Below, piece after piece: positions 34,949-48,100 of a DNA stretch of 64,000 nucleotides. Numbering within the stretch: position 1 is the first letter of the stretch; every line of letters begins with the position of its first letter. The notes under the pieces were generated by a model. That model ran no database searches. It was not told the origin of the DNA and worked only from the letters and a program-made list of their open reading frames with translations. A program made the position numbers and the translations under genes. Origin of the DNA: Arthonia radiata (taxonomy: Eukaryota; Ascomycota; Arthoniomycetes; Arthoniales; Arthoniaceae); contig PSQN01000017.1 in NCBI GenBank assembly GCA_002989075.1, forward strand, positions 2,797,453 to 2,861,452, in the 5' to 3' direction.

Positions 34949-35398
34949 TATTACAATCTTACTATATTAAGCTAGTACAAGGCTAAGCGCAGCTAGCCTT
35001 ATTAAAGTATTATACAGTATACCCGACGACTCCGATACAGCGACGTTAGCAACGTCGCTACATCGTAATAGGATCCCAACTACGCGACAAAGAGATTATC
35101 GGGACTATCGGATATAGAGAAACATACCTATATATCTTAAACTATATAGCTAAACTAATAACTAACTTTAAAATAAACTTTAGTCTGTTAACTTAATATT
35201 TAAATATAAGTTTCTTAACTATATTTAAGTAACGTACTTTACCTTCTATCTACTTTAGTTAAGCCCCTCTTACCCTCTATAATCTATTTTGCCTCTCCTA
35301 TCTTTTAGTCTCTAGCATACAAGATACCTACTACTAAGGTTAATAAGCATACAAGGTAAGTAAGCCTTAGTTTGGTTCTCCTAGCAACCGGCGTTACA
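34949..35398 (+). repeat. 3' LTR-B of element I
   Basis: 450 bp, begins TATTACAATC (expected TGTTAC) and ends GGCGTTACA. It is preceded by a polypurine tract AAAGAGGGGACTTT. It carries the U3 inverted repeat near 35,035-35,065. Confidence 0.88.
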
Positions 35399-37253
35399 CT
35401 AAAGTAAGATACCTGCTATTATAAAGTCTAATGCGTTAGTTATTAAAACGATTAATAGTATCGAGTTAAAGTACGTTAGTACTAGTATATTTATAAAGAC
35501 TTGCTTTAGCGCTTTAAAAGCTTTTTGTTAGGCTTTGCCCTAGACAAACTTAATGTCTTTCGTTAGTACGTTTATTAGTACTACGATGCGGCTAAATCTA
35601 TAAATAAATCGCTGGTAGAAGTTTATAAATTCTAGGAAGAACAGAATCTGCTTTACGGTAGTAGAGACTAGCTATTTAGCTATAGTCTGTACCCTTTTTA
35701 GATCTATTTTGATACTATCGACTCTTATAGTAAACTCTAGGAAAGAAACCTTAGTAATGTAAAATTAATACTTAGACAGCTTTATAAATAAACTCTATTT
35801 ATAGAGCCTTTGTAGGACTTCTTTAATATAGCCTTTATAGCTTTCCTTGTCTTTAGAGAAAATTAAGATATTGTCTATATAAACAATATACACAGTATTA
35901 ATAAGATTACCTATAGCTTTATAGATATATACCTAGAACGTAGTAGAGGCGTTTGCTAGTTTAAAAGGTATTACTAAGTATTTATAGTGCCCGTATCGGG
36001 TATAAAACGCTGTCTTCTACTTATTCTCTTTACAGATATAGATACGGTAATAGGTATTATAAAGATTAAGCTTCGTAAATACTTTCGAGCCTTATAAGTA
36101 ATTAAGAATCTTAGAGACTAGCAGCAATACGTAGCGATTCTTTATAGTTACATTGTTTAAACCGCGGTAGTTAACATATAGTCTCAACAATCTATCTACC
36201 TTAAGCACAAATAGAACTAAGATACCCGTTAGACTAGTAGAGGATTGTATCTATTCTTTCTTAATTATAGTATTTAGATACTTTCGGAGTATCTTTAGCT
36301 TATTCTATAATATAGAGTAGATTAGCTTATATAGAGGTTCTATACTATCCTTAAGCTTAATCTTATAAGTATACTTACTAAGCGGCGCAAGCTTACTCAA
36401 CAGTTCTTTAGAAAAGATATCTTTATATTTAGTATACTGAGGAGGAAGCTTATCTCGCTTTTCTACTTTCTTAGGCTCGCTATCTGTAGTCCGGTCTAGC
36501 GGCGAACTAACGTCTAATAGGACCGCTATTTAATACTTATAACGTCTATCTACTCTTATCTATAGGATTGCAGAGTAGTACTGTTCGCCTCTTTATAAAT
36601 ATACTAAAATTACGTCTTTATTAACAATCTTAATAGATTTAGCTTCTGCTACCCGTTCTTTAGGCATAGAGAGGTTTCTCCAAGCAATTATTTTTATTGT
36701 CTAGCTAATCTAGGGCTTAACTTACTTAAGCTATAGGTATTTTAAGACGAGGCTGTATTCTATAAAGTTAGCCGAATATAGGTAGAGTTAGCAATACCGT
36801 TTCTTTCTATATACGTCTCTTACGGTTATATTTACGTTATAAGCGCTGTAGAGCTACAGCTTATTTTTATTAAGAAACTTAGTATATAGAAGCTTTACTT
36901 TATATAATTTTTGCTATCCTCTTTTAAGTACAATACGATAATTAATAAGATTAATCTCTGTACTAGAATCTACTAGCGCGAGGATCTCTTGCGGCGACCT
37001 ATCTAGCTGTACCGAGACTTTAATTTATCCTTACCGTTAATCGATAGCCCTAAGCTTTAGAGACGCGAGACTTACTCTTAGGGCCTATTGTTTTTTTGCC
37101 CAACTAGCGTCGAATTAATACTAATTTAGAGCGTAGTATATTTAGTAGTATAATACCCTTTCTAATTGTATATAAAGTAGATAATATTTATTTTACTATA
37201 TATCGACTTTAATTGCCTCTATACGGTAGAGCTATTGTCTCTTTATTAGACTG

Positions 37254-37510
37254 TATAAGAGTACTGAGCTAGAGTTTCTACTATTCTTCTATAAATAAGA
37301 CTTACGATAAGGAACAACTATCTACAAGCGCTGCGCGCTCTTTAAATATCTAAGCTCGAGGTAAGAGTGCTTAATTGGGCCTAGTACGTACATCTCTATG
37401 GTTAATTATAATTTACCGCGTCGAGACTAGCGCGGCGTAGGAAATATTAGCGCAGGCCCGAGCTTTCTGTTTCGACTCCGTTTCAACTCATTTAGCTTGT
37501 AATCCTTACA
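37254..37510 (-). repeat. 3' LTR of Gypsy IV
   Basis: 257 bp, starts TATAAGAGTAC (expected TGTAAGAG) and ends AATCCTTACA. It is a direct match to 42,850-43,106 with transition differences. It contains a small GC-rich palindrome, GCGCTGCGCGC, near 37,329. Confidence 0.88.
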
Positions 37511-40500
37511 TTACCCCCCCCCTTCTCTCAGTCCGACGAGCATCTGCGAGCGGCTGTAATTTTTAAGGTCCTAGCTTCGTTAGGTATCGATTGTAAAAGT
37601 CGGATTTCTTCTCTATAGTCTTATTAAGATTCTATTACGGCTGCTATATAGGTACGTTGTAACTAGTCCATTTTACAAGGTATTTAAGACGGCGCTATCG
37701 GTGTCGAAAGTCCTTAATTAATTAAATCTTATATTCAGAAACACTATTTAATGCGATATTAATAAATTTAAGTTCCGATAAAAGTTAACTAGGGAAAGGA
37801 TTGTCTAATGCCGGGTAGATTCGTTTAACATAGAACGTATTATCGATCTTAGTTCCCGATAGTAGCTAAAGTTTAACATTAAGCGGGCTAAGCACTTGTA
37901 TAATCCGGAAGGGGCCTTCCCGCAGATAATCGAGCTTTTTGGTAGAACGCTCTTTACGTAGGTTCTAGACATTTAAGAAGACTATATCGCCTACCTTGTA
38001 TACTGGAGCTGGTCGGCGATATCGGTTAGCATACTCCGTTTGGTAGGCCTGAGCGAACTCAATAGCTTTCTTATAGTCTTCGTGTACCTTCTTTATATCT
38101 CTTGCAAACTAGAAAGTGTTGCGGAGTTCTGCAGTCTGTGTCTCCGGGGTGTCGAGGAAGCGAGGGTGGTAACCGAGTATAGCGAAGTAAGAGGTGTATT
38201 CGGTGCTAGTATTAATGTAGTTATTGATATAGAACTCGGCGATAGAAAGGTAACGGGCCCAGTTGTCTTACTGATTGTTAATATAGTAACGTAGGTATTG
38301 TCTTAGAACCTTATTTACTCTTTTAGTCTGGTTATCTGTCTCTGAATAGTATACTGTTAACAACTTATGCTTAATACCGAGAGATTTGCAGAGTCGTTTC
38401 TAAAAGTTTGCTAGAAAGGTTCTTTCTTAGTTTAACGTTAAGGAGTCTAGAAGCTCTACTAAGCGGAAGACATAATTTATAAACGCTTCGGCTATAGAGA
38501 AGGAGCCTATGTCTGTTATTAGTATAAGAAAGACTCTCTTAGTTAGTCTATTTACTATCTATAGGATCTGTTTGTATATCTATCCTCTATAGATACTCTT
38601 CTGGAATGGGCCGATAAAGTCGAGGGTTAGATAGTAGAATACATTCTAGGATACCGGAAGGGAGTACAGGAGTTTAGGTAGCTTTGCTGTCGAAAAGTTG
38701 TTACGAGCACACTAAACACAGCCTTTACAGTAATAGTAAGTGTCCTTATACATTAAGGGCTAAAAGTAGCTTCTTCTAAGCAATCCGAAGAGAGCTATAT
38801 CTCCTCTGTGGCCGTAGATCGGGGCGTTATAGTATAGCTAAAGTAACTTAATACGGATTAGCTTAGGGACGTAGTACTTGTTATAGTAGGTAAAGCCGTT
38901 CTCTATTAGAGCACACTAAGCTAGTTTAAAGACTATATTACTTCGATGGCTGTCTCGCAGGGCTTTCTTAATTCTCTAAGTCGTTTCGTTACTCTAGTAT
39001 GTCTCTTTTTACGGGAGCGATTCTCCGATTAAGAATTAATTTAAATTCAACTCGGGCAGAGCATCAACTAAACGGAGGATCTGGTGGGGCTTAATTACTT
39101 GCTGCTAGCGGTAGCGGATACGTTCGTCTTGGTCTAACTGGAGCCGGTCGGCTAAGATCCGGGTAAGTGCGTCTAACTTTGTGTTCTTTACTTCGGAACG
39201 GTAGTCGATCTTAAAGTTGAAGTTTAATAGAAACTTACTTCAGCGCGCTTAACGGGGATTAAGCTGCTTCGTTGTCGTAAAGTACTTAAGATTCTTATAG
39301 TCAGTAACTATACGAATCGGTGTCTCTACCGATTAAAGCTTGTAGTTCTATTCTTTAAAAGCCTGAACGATAGCGAGAAGCTCTTTGTTATAGATCTCGT
39401 AGTTATACTGAGCTGGAATTATCTTGCAAGATATAAAGGCTACTAGTCGAAGTACTCCTTTCTTGTTATACTAAGAGAATACTGCGGCCGTTATATAGTC
39501 CGATAAGTCTATCTCGATGACTGTTTCTGCCGAGAGGTTAAAGTAGGCAAGGAAACCTCCTTCTCTAAAACGTTGCTTAATCCGGACGAATGCGACCTAG
39601 TACTCTTCTATTTAGCTAAAGGTCTTGTCTTTCTTTATAAGGTCGGTAAGTAGACGGGCGATCTTTAAGAACTTAAGAATAAACCGTCGATAAAAGTTTA
39701 CGAAGCCGAGAAAACATTAAACGTCCTTTACATTGTACAGAAAGGATTAGCTAAGGACTGCTTCTATCTTTTAAGGGTCTATTTTAATACCGTCGGTGCT
39801 AATAATAAGGCCTAGGTACTTTACCTCTTAAGTCTTAAACTCGTATTTACTAATATCTACCTGAAGACCGAATTTACGGAGGTGGGCTAATACTTTTCGA
39901 ACGTATTCTCAGTGTTTCTTAAGAGTATTGCTGTAAATAAGTATATTATCTATGTACGCCGTACAGTACTAATCTAGTATTTCTTATAGAGCGTCGTTAA
40001 TATATGCTTAAAACGAGGCTGGTCCGTTATATAGACCAAACGAGAGAACGTTAAACTTAAAGAGTCTATAGCGAGTATAGAAGGCTGTTTTCTACTTATT
40101 AGCTTCCTTAATATAAAGCTTGTTGAAGGCTAATATAATGTCTAGCTTTATATAGTACTTAGCCTATAACAGGCGGTCTAGAGTTTTAGAAATTAGCGGG
40201 AGCGGGTAACGGTTCTTAACTATAACTAAGTTAAGTTCTCGATAATTTATACAGAAGCGGAGGTCTCTATTAGCTTTCTTAACGAAGAGAATGGGCGCGG
40301 CGGCTGGTAAGCGAGACAATTAAATAAAGCCGTTAGACAGATTCTTTTCGAGGTAGCTTCAGAGAGCAGTAAGTTATTTTCTGTTTATTAGGTACATCTT
40401 CTTACTCGGTAGCTCTATACCGGGATGCAAGTTAATAGCGTAGTCTTTTTCTAGACGTCTAGGTAAAAGCGTGTTGGTAAGTTTTTAGTTGAAGACGTTT

Positions 40501-42849
40501 AAGTACTCTCGATACTGTAGCGGGAGGTATTCTTGGGGATCGGTATCTTTAGGTACTACTATAGCTACATTTCCTATGCGTATAGTTCTTGACTAACGAG
40601 GCTAGAGGTCTAGTTTAAGAGCTTAGTTTAAGGATCTTATACTAAGGGAAAAGAACTTAGAGCCTTTTATACGGGCTAATTGGTAAAATCCGATTTCTTT
40701 TAACTAAACAGGGTTCTTGAGTTTAGTACGACGAGTCTTAGGTTCTAAACGACGGTTCTGTGGCTTAGAGAGGGAAGGCGGTCTCTTCTGGTAGTAGGGT
40801 ACTGTAGCCTCAAACTCGTAGTGTCCCTACTAAATATAGTGTTCTTTAAAGGTAATCTTGTTGTTCTCGAAAGACGAACGAAGCTAATGTTTCTTTATCT
40901 AAGGTAGACCGAGAACGAGAGGCTACTTAGCATTAAGAATTATATATGCCGCGAGGGTTTCCTTGTGCCTACTTATGCTAAGAGGAAGCATAGCAGTATA
41001 AGTAACGCGAGAGGATATCTTGTCGTTGAAGGTAATAATGTTAATAGACTTAGGTAGAGGACGGATAACGGAGTGTGTTAATTATATAAGAGAAGAGTCG
41101 ATAAAGGCTATACCGGAAGCACTAGTATCGAGCAGAGCTTTGATTAGTTTGCTATTTACTAAGGAGTTTACGAATATATATCGGTTCGCGTTAAGATTCT
41201 GTTAGTACTCTAAACTAATGTTTCTAACGAGTCTTTTAAACTCTTTCTCTTGTTCCGGTCTCTGGCGGCGACTTTAGCTAGAGACTACTCTTTTAACTAA
41301 TCCTAATACTCGGAGGCTAGGGCAACTAAGAACTAAAGCGGATATTTCTGATCGGAGGACTCTAACGGGGACTAAGCTCTAAAGAGGCGGTTCTGGCGCT
41401 AAAGGTTGAGAGGGCACTAAGCACGGTAGTGTCTAGTTTAATTACAGGCAAGGCAGGCGTTTCGAGAGATACGAGCTTGACAGGCTTGGTCGGTAAGCTT
41501 GCTATTTGGGCCTCGCTCGTGGGAAGTAGCTTTCTTATCTACGTTTATACGTAAAGTATTCGGAGCGGTAGACGGAGACGCTTGGAACGGGCGGAGCGGC
41601 GGAGACGTAAAGACCGACGAAGGTGCTGACGGAGGACTAAACAGCGAAGAACGGAACGAATAAGATTCTGAGCTGAATTAGGGTAAGTTCTGAGTCTAAT
41701 TCTAAATCTGGGTTGACTAGTTCTAGTTCTGGTTCGGAGTACGGGTTGTCGGAGCATAGACTTTCTTAATTTCGTACTCTTACTGGACTATAACATTCTT
41801 CTTCCGGTAGAACGTAATATAGCCGTAATACGTATCGGAGAGATTTACTGCTATACGTAGGAACCGAAGTTCTTTACTAACTGCCCTATTAAGGATAGGT
41901 ACTAAGAACTGACGCTAATCTATAAATTAAGATAATTCGGTAGTTTCTTTAAACTCGCGGATAAAGGCACTAAAAGGGGTATTCTTCTAACAAAGCTTAT
42001 AAAGTTAGATGTTTGCTTTCTCTCTACGATCGGGGTTATTAAAATAGTAGGCGAGCTTTTCCTAGAACTGAGACATCGAGAAAATAACGGGTTTGGCGGA
42101 GGTATCGTCGTAGTTCGAGAATTTATACGACATACGGCGGGCGGTATCGTTTATAAGACGGAAATAGGTATATACTATCTAATCCGCTTCTGCTCGGAAG
42201 TGGTCTGCATTGGCTTAGAGTTTGTTTATTATACGGGCTTAGAAGACTTTAAGGTTCTCTGGAGTACCATTGTACTGGTCTAAATCTAGGACTTTGGCTG
42301 AACGGCTAGGAGACTGACGGGTACTAAGACTCTAAAGGGCTTAAATAAGGGCTAAAGTATCTAAAGAAGGCTGTTAGTTCTGTTGTGCGCCTGCTCCTTT
42401 TTAAGCGGCTGCCTGATTTAAACGGGCAATTCCTAACTAAAGGACCGAGAAGGCATAAGAGAGGTGCGTCTGTACTATACAGACAAAGATAGCTTAGTTA
42501 TTAAGGTATTCTAGGGTTTACTAATCTGAAGGCAAAAGACTAAAAGAACTGGATGCTAAGGACGGGTCGTTACCTTGTTTTGCTATACTGAATTCTAGCT
42601 AAGGCAATAGGATTTAGGTTGTTAGTTGGATAACTGAAGACTGACTAAAGACGGACTGGGGACGGAGGCGTAAGACTAAGTTAATAATCTCCTAACGGAC
42701 GATCTTCCTGAAGGTCTGGTTGTTCTGTAAGATGCTCGGTAACGACGGCGCGTTCTTATACTCGAGACTAACTAAATTCTAAAACTAAAGCTAACATAAA
42801 GACTGTGTTTAAATTGGCGGTAACAATAAAGAGGAACGATTGCAAGTAA

Positions 42850-43106
42850 TATAAGAGTACTGAGTTAGAGTTTCTACTATTCTTCTATAAACAAGACTTG
42901 CGATAAGAAACAACTATCTACGAGCGCTGCGCGCTCTCTAAATATTTAGGCTCGAGGTAAGAGTGCTTAATTGGGCCTAGTGCGTGCATCTCTTTGACCA
43001 ATTATAATTTACTGCGTCGAGACTAGCGCGGCGTAGAAAATATTAGCGCGGGCCCGAGCTTTCCGTTCCGACTCCGTTCCGACTCATCTAGCTTATAATC
43101 CTTATA
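42850..43106 (-). repeat. 5' LTR of Gypsy IV
   Basis: 257 bp, starts TATAAGAGTAC and ends AATCCTTATA. Partner of 37,254-37,510 with identical length. Confidence 0.88.
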
Positions 43107-44418
43107 GACCGGTAAGTTGCCTCGTTCTCGGTATAAACCGCCTCGTCCGCGGCCCGACCTCTATAGAGATGCTCTAGCGTTATAGCTACTATAATTTATA
43201 TTCGATCCGCTATCGAAGCAATTTCGATTTATATTAGTATTGCGGGCGTTCTACGATATACTATAATTAATATTTATATATTAACAAACTTTTTTTAGAA
43301 GCTTGTTTATATCTTTAAGTAGGTTCTTTAAGAGACCTTATTTAATTAGCTTTACCTTAATTTATAAAGATAAGCGCGTATAGTAGAATGCAGTCCAATT
43401 TAGGTCCGGTATCTTGCTATTTAGCAACTTAGTTTCTTTATTCTGTAGAAAGCTTAGAAAGTCCTTAAGCTTCTACGTCGAACTCTACGTTAATATAAAG
43501 AACCTTTTTACGTTAGCTATAGTAGCTATAGCTAGGTTAACGATATATTCTATTATCTATTCTTTAAAGTATATTTATACGTAGAGCGACGTCTTTTCTT
43601 TGTTCTCTTCGGCGTAAGTTTGCTACCTATCTGCTAGGTCTCTAGAAAGTTTCTAGACGTACTAAATAATAATATAAACGTTGTCGGAATCTAAGACGTT
43701 AGCTATCTAAAATCTTTTCTTAATGGTTTAAGTCTATTAAGTGCTCGTAGAGCTTATAGCTCTCTTAAGCTTAGACGTCTTTTTTTTAAGAAGCTCGTTA
43801 ATCTAGCTTTAAAGGCTTAAATTGCTCTATAGCCGCTTACTACTAGCCTTTAAATTGCAAACAGACTGAAGCTTAACTTCGAGTATTTGCTTTTTAAGCT
43901 TAAGCTTTTTAATAGTATACTGCTACTGCTATGCTAGTAGTTCTTGTTTCAGCTTTCGTATTTTAACGCTTAAGAAGGCGCTAAAGAGGAATTCTTCGCG
44001 GTTAGAGCCTTAATAGGCCTCTTCGTCGTTGTTATTGTTTTAATTTAAACTATTATTCTTTCTAGTTTGCGATCTGCTCGGCGTCTGTTTACCGGCTTAT
44101 AAGCCCTCTTGCTTATTATCGTCGTTAAATCTTATATAAGGGTTCTAGTCTTCTTTAACGTTAACTATATTTTGCTACGCTCTGTATTTTACTTGTACGG
44201 CGGATATAAAGCGACTACCGTTGCGTACTTAGTTTCTTACTTGTTCTCTTTGAATACAGTACTTGCTAGTACCGACCATCAATTAATTTTAATATTATTT
44301 ATTTTAACGTATATACGGAGTCTCGGCTATACTCGATTATACCGGGTTAACCTCTAAGCGACGTCGATAAGGTATCTGACTGCCGGCCGCCCTCCTTGTA
44401 GGTTTAAAATAATTAGAA

Positions 44419-44614
44419 TATAATCTAGATATAGAGCAGAAAGTAGTTAGATAGCAAAAAGGATCTAAATAGGCTCTATTAGTGTTTAAGCTAATTATTA
44501 AGAAGACTAGAAAGGAATACGTCTACTAGAGGAAAGATATTCTCCTAGAATCGTAGCCTTTTTAAATAGACAATATTCTGTCTTAATCCGCTATTAGAAC
44601 ATTTATACATTATA
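44419..44614 (-). repeat. 5' LTR of chromovirus W (inverted)
   Basis: 196 bp. Its reverse complement matches 56,466-56,661, and the flank AGTTT (44,615-44,619) is the reverse complement of AAACT at 56,662-56,666. Together these mark the target duplication of W after an inversion. Confidence 0.88.
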
Positions 44615-44619
44615 AGTTT

Positions 44620-44712
44620 AATAGAACTAAATAAAGCGGATACAACAATAATCAACCTTAGAAACTCTACTCGCTACAATAATAGTTCAATATAACTATT
44701 TACTAAGTATAG
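44620..44712 (+). pseudogene. Inverted fragment of Gypsy A (zinc-knuckle region)
   Basis: 93 bp matching about 29,440-29,525 of LTR-B element I in plus orientation. When reversed and joined across one AAACT to 56,667, it restores a sequence like 50,655-50,690 of element II. It is therefore the missing neighbour of the Gypsy A gag piece and part of the inverted block. Confidence 0.78.
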
Positions 44713-45162
44713 TGTAACGCCGGTCGCTGGGAGAACCAAACTAAGGCTTACTTACCTTGTGTGCTTATTGACCTTAATAGTAGGTATCTTGTATACTAGA
44801 GACTAAAAGGCAGGAGAGGCGAGATAGATTATAGAGAGTAAGAGGGGCTTAACTAAAGTAGATAGAAGGTAAAGTACGTTACCTAAATATAGTTAAGAAA
44901 CTTATATTTAGATATTAAGTTAATAGACTAAAGTCTATTTTAAAGTTAGTTATTAGTCTAGCTATATAGTCTAAGGTATATAGATATGTTTCTCTGTGTC
45001 TAACGGTCTTAACAATCTCTTTGTCGTATAGTTAGGATTTTATTGCGATATAGCGACGTTGCTAACGTCGCTATATCGAAGTCGTTGGGTATACTATATA
45101 ATGCTTTAATAAGGCTAGCTGCACCTAGCCTTGTACTAGCTTAATATAGTAAGATTGTAATA
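44713..45162 (-). repeat. 3' LTR-B of element II
   Basis: 450 bp, TGTAACGCC...GATTGTAATA. Contains a perfect 15 bp stem inverted repeat at 45,046-45,060 and 45,064-45,078 with a 3 base loop. Internal sequence with a polypurine-complement CTCTTCTTT follows. Confidence 0.88.
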
Positions 45163-48100
45163 TAAGGTCTCTTCTTTAAGGCTAGTCGTCCTTAACGGCT
45201 CTAGAGACATTAAAACCTTGTTATTGCTCTGTAGTAGATTTAGTTCTATAAGTTATTATACTTAAAGTTAAGAAAGCTTTTAACGCTAATAAAGCGCTTA
45301 AGATTAATACTATTCTTGCTAAAGTCTATAGTTAAAAGATGTCTCTGTATTTCTGTTACTCTTATCTAGATAAGAAGTGTGTTCTAAAGTCTAGGAAGGT
45401 ATTGTATTTTGTGTATACTTGTAACAAGAAGTTATATAACGTTCGTTTATCGTTAAAGGACGGTTAGTTCTTATCTTACGTTTATTTTTTATATTAGTTT
45501 AACTTATTTTTAGCTTAAAGTATCCGTTTTTAGTACTTATAGGTATTAAATGCCCTTTAAAGGCAATATAAGCGTTTAGCGTAAAAGAAGGAAGTCGTTT
45601 ATACAGCAAAAAGGTAGCGCGAAGCTATTAAAGCGGTAGTAATAGATTTAGAGAAAGAGCTTAAAAGATTGTGTATCTAAGCGTAGAACAAAATAGATTA
45701 AAATAACGTATTGTTCGAGAAAGAATAGCTGGCGGCTATATCTAGTAGTAATATCGTAAATATACTAAGTAGCCTAAGTATAGATTTTTGTAATAATCTG
45801 TTTCTAGAGTTAGGTAGTAGGCTACTAATATAGTAGACTAGTTCGTTTATAGATAACCTAAGTATTAGCGAGGCGCACTAGATAGTAGATTAGGGTATTA
45901 GTGCTGCTATAACCGACTAATACTCTAGTTTTAATATCGTTAAATAGTATCTTTGTAGTTAGTTAGGTTTCGTTTTGGTTTCTATTAATTTTTATGTTTA
46001 GAGTATTCTTTCTATTTTATAAGATACTATCGTTTACCTTAATATTGTCTATAAGCTTAAACCGTTTTAACCTTATACTTAGGTTCTTAGTTGTTAGAAA
46101 GGATTTCTAGGTCAGGTCGTTCTACCTCTTAAAAGTAGACTAGCTTTAATAGCGCTATATAGAATATAGAATATATTTTTATTGTTTTTAAGAGTTTAAG
46201 TTTAAATGTTACGGATCTTAATTGCTGTAAGATTTTAAACGGTTCTATCTTAGTATAGTTAAGTTTCTTACTTAATCTAATAGTTTTTATATTTCTTATA
46301 AGCAAGTAAGCTCTTTCCCCCTCTTTTATACTTATATTTAGGATAGTTCTTAACTTATTATATTATTTTCTTGTTTGTTTGTTAATAAACTCGCTGTTAG
46401 CTTTTAACTGCTGGTATAGGGTCTTTATATTCGTTGCTATTCGCGTAGTAGTGTCGTTCTCTGTATTGTTTTGTAGTTGTCTATCTTAAAGAGAGTAATA
46501 GCCGTATAAGGCATAGAATAGTATCGTTTTAGTTATATCGTTTTTAATATTGTTGTGTGCTGCTTACGCTACTAGTAGTAATTATACTTAGTCGTTCTGC
46601 TAGTAGTTAATATATGCCCAGAGATACTATTCTAGTGTTTAATTTGTTTGTTCTGTCTGTCTGTCTGTCTGTAAATAGAATAACGTTAATATTTTTTGTT
46701 TTGTCTTTAGCTGTTGTATTAGAGATATCTAAAATTGTAAGACAAATTTTCTGTCTCTATTTAAGACAATTCTTTGCGGTTAACTATAGTTTGCTAGGAT
46801 AATTTGAAGGAATATATATACTAATTGTTCTAAATTGCTAGCTTCTTTATAAGATACAAAGTACGCGTATTTTGTTAGTTTATTGTATATAACTAGAATA
46901 GCGTTGTATACTACTTTTGTAAGTAGATCCTTGAATATTAGTAACTTAGTAATAAAGTTTAGTAAGACTGTATACTATAGTCTCTTGGGTATTTCTAGTA
47001 ATTATAGTTTACCGTATAGTAAATACCTTGCGTGCTTAGTTTTTACGTATATATTATATTCTCGGATATAATTTTCGACGTAATGTTAGATTCTCGGGAT
47101 ATAGTAGGTTCGTATAATCTTTTTAATAGTATTATCGATACCCTTGTGTCCCTTCGTTAGGTTATTGTGAAAGTTACTAATAATGTATCGGATTAGATTC
47201 CTCGGAACATAGATTTTATCTTAAAATTTATAATAGCTCTTATTATTTTTAGTTAGTGCTAGGTATCGTTTCTCGTTTTTCTAGTAGGTTTTAGAATCGT
47301 TTAGGATGTCTAGGATTTAGCTGTTCGGTTCGATAATAAACTCGGTTGTTATAGTTAATTAATTATATCTAATCTTATTATTGTATTCTTAAAATATTGC
47401 GTGTTCGACGTGTTCCTTATTATTAAAGTAATCTAGTCGTCGACTTAGAGCGTCGGCTCTATTGTTCTTAGAACCCTTCTTATAGATAATAATAAAGTTG
47501 TATAAAGCTATAGTCTCTAACTATCTAACTTATTTGCGGTTAAGTTTCTTTGTTGTCGTAAAATAAGTTAGATTCTTATAGTTTATATATACTATAATTA
47601 TATAGTTTACTCCTTCTAAATAAGCTTGCTATGTTTTGAATGCTGCTATAATAGCTAAAAGCTCTTTATTGTAAATATCGTAGTTCTATTCTGTAGGTAA
47701 TATTTTTCTTAAGTAGAAAGCTACTGGTCTAAGCTTTCCTTCCTTGTTATTTTAACTTATATATACTTTAATTGTATAGTCTAACGCGTCTATTTCTATA
47801 ATAATCGGCAGGTTAGGGTCGAATATTGCTAGTATAGGCTCGATCTTAAAAGCTTCCTTAAGCTCTTTAAATACTAATTGTTCTTTTTACGTTCAGAAAA
47901 ATTCTGTCGATTGTTTTATCTATTAAGACAGTGATGCTGTAATTCGGCCAAAGTTGAATATCTATCGCCTGTAGTAGTTAATAAAACTAAGAAACTGTTG
48001 CAATTGTTTTATATTCTTTAGTATAGGTTAGATTAAAACGGATTAGATCTTCGAATCTTTTATTTAAAGACTATGCTCGGTAATTATAAATCTAAGAAAT

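Larger units (their letters stand above)
28361..35398 (+). mobile_element. LTR-B Ty3/Gypsy element I, plus orientation
   Basis: 7,038 bp. The 5' LTR (28,361-28,558) lacks 252 internal bases; the 3' LTR (34,949-35,398) is full at 450 bp. The internal part (6,390 bp) is within one base of that of element II (6,389 bp), which lies in opposite orientation. The right flank is CTAAA, the reverse complement of the right flank TTTAG of element II, and the left flank does not match. This indicates a chimera made by recombination between two elements. Confidence 0.85.
37254..43106 (-). mobile_element. Ty3/Gypsy element IV with 257 bp LTRs, minus orientation
   Basis: 5,853 bp with LTRs 37,254-37,510 and 42,850-43,106, both 257 bp. 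Flanks GACTG (37,249-37,253) and GACCG (43,107-43,111) are a 5 bp duplication differing by one transition. A run of ten C at 37,514-37,523, just inside the left LTR, is the complement of the polypurine tract and sets the orientation. On the minus strand a gag zinc knuckle lies at 41,455-41,414 (C-X2-C-X4-H-X4-C kept, two internal stops), and reverse transcriptase with YIDNILIY lies near 39,957-39,933. GC is higher and stops are fewer than in W, so it is relatively young. It sits in the gag region of W. Confidence 0.9.
35399..44614 (-). mobile_element. Chromovirus W, left (inverted) half: 5' LTR, gag, reverse transcriptase
   Basis: W is a Ty3/Gypsy element with 196 bp LTRs. This half reads on the minus strand from the LTR at 44,614-44,419 through gag (44,418-43,112), is interrupted by the Gypsy at 37,254-43,106, and continues to 35,399. 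Reverse transcriptase is at 35,700-36,100 with YIDN at 35,870-35,881. The frame breaks inside RNase H at CTTTAG and continues at 52,002 on the opposite strand (TTTAGCTAAG), so the two halves were once contiguous in one orientation. Confidence 0.82.

Noticed and set aside
37514-37523. Run of ten C as an assembly artefact or telomere-like tract
   Set aside because: It sits exactly inside an LTR where the complement of a polypurine tract is expected for a minus-oriented element.
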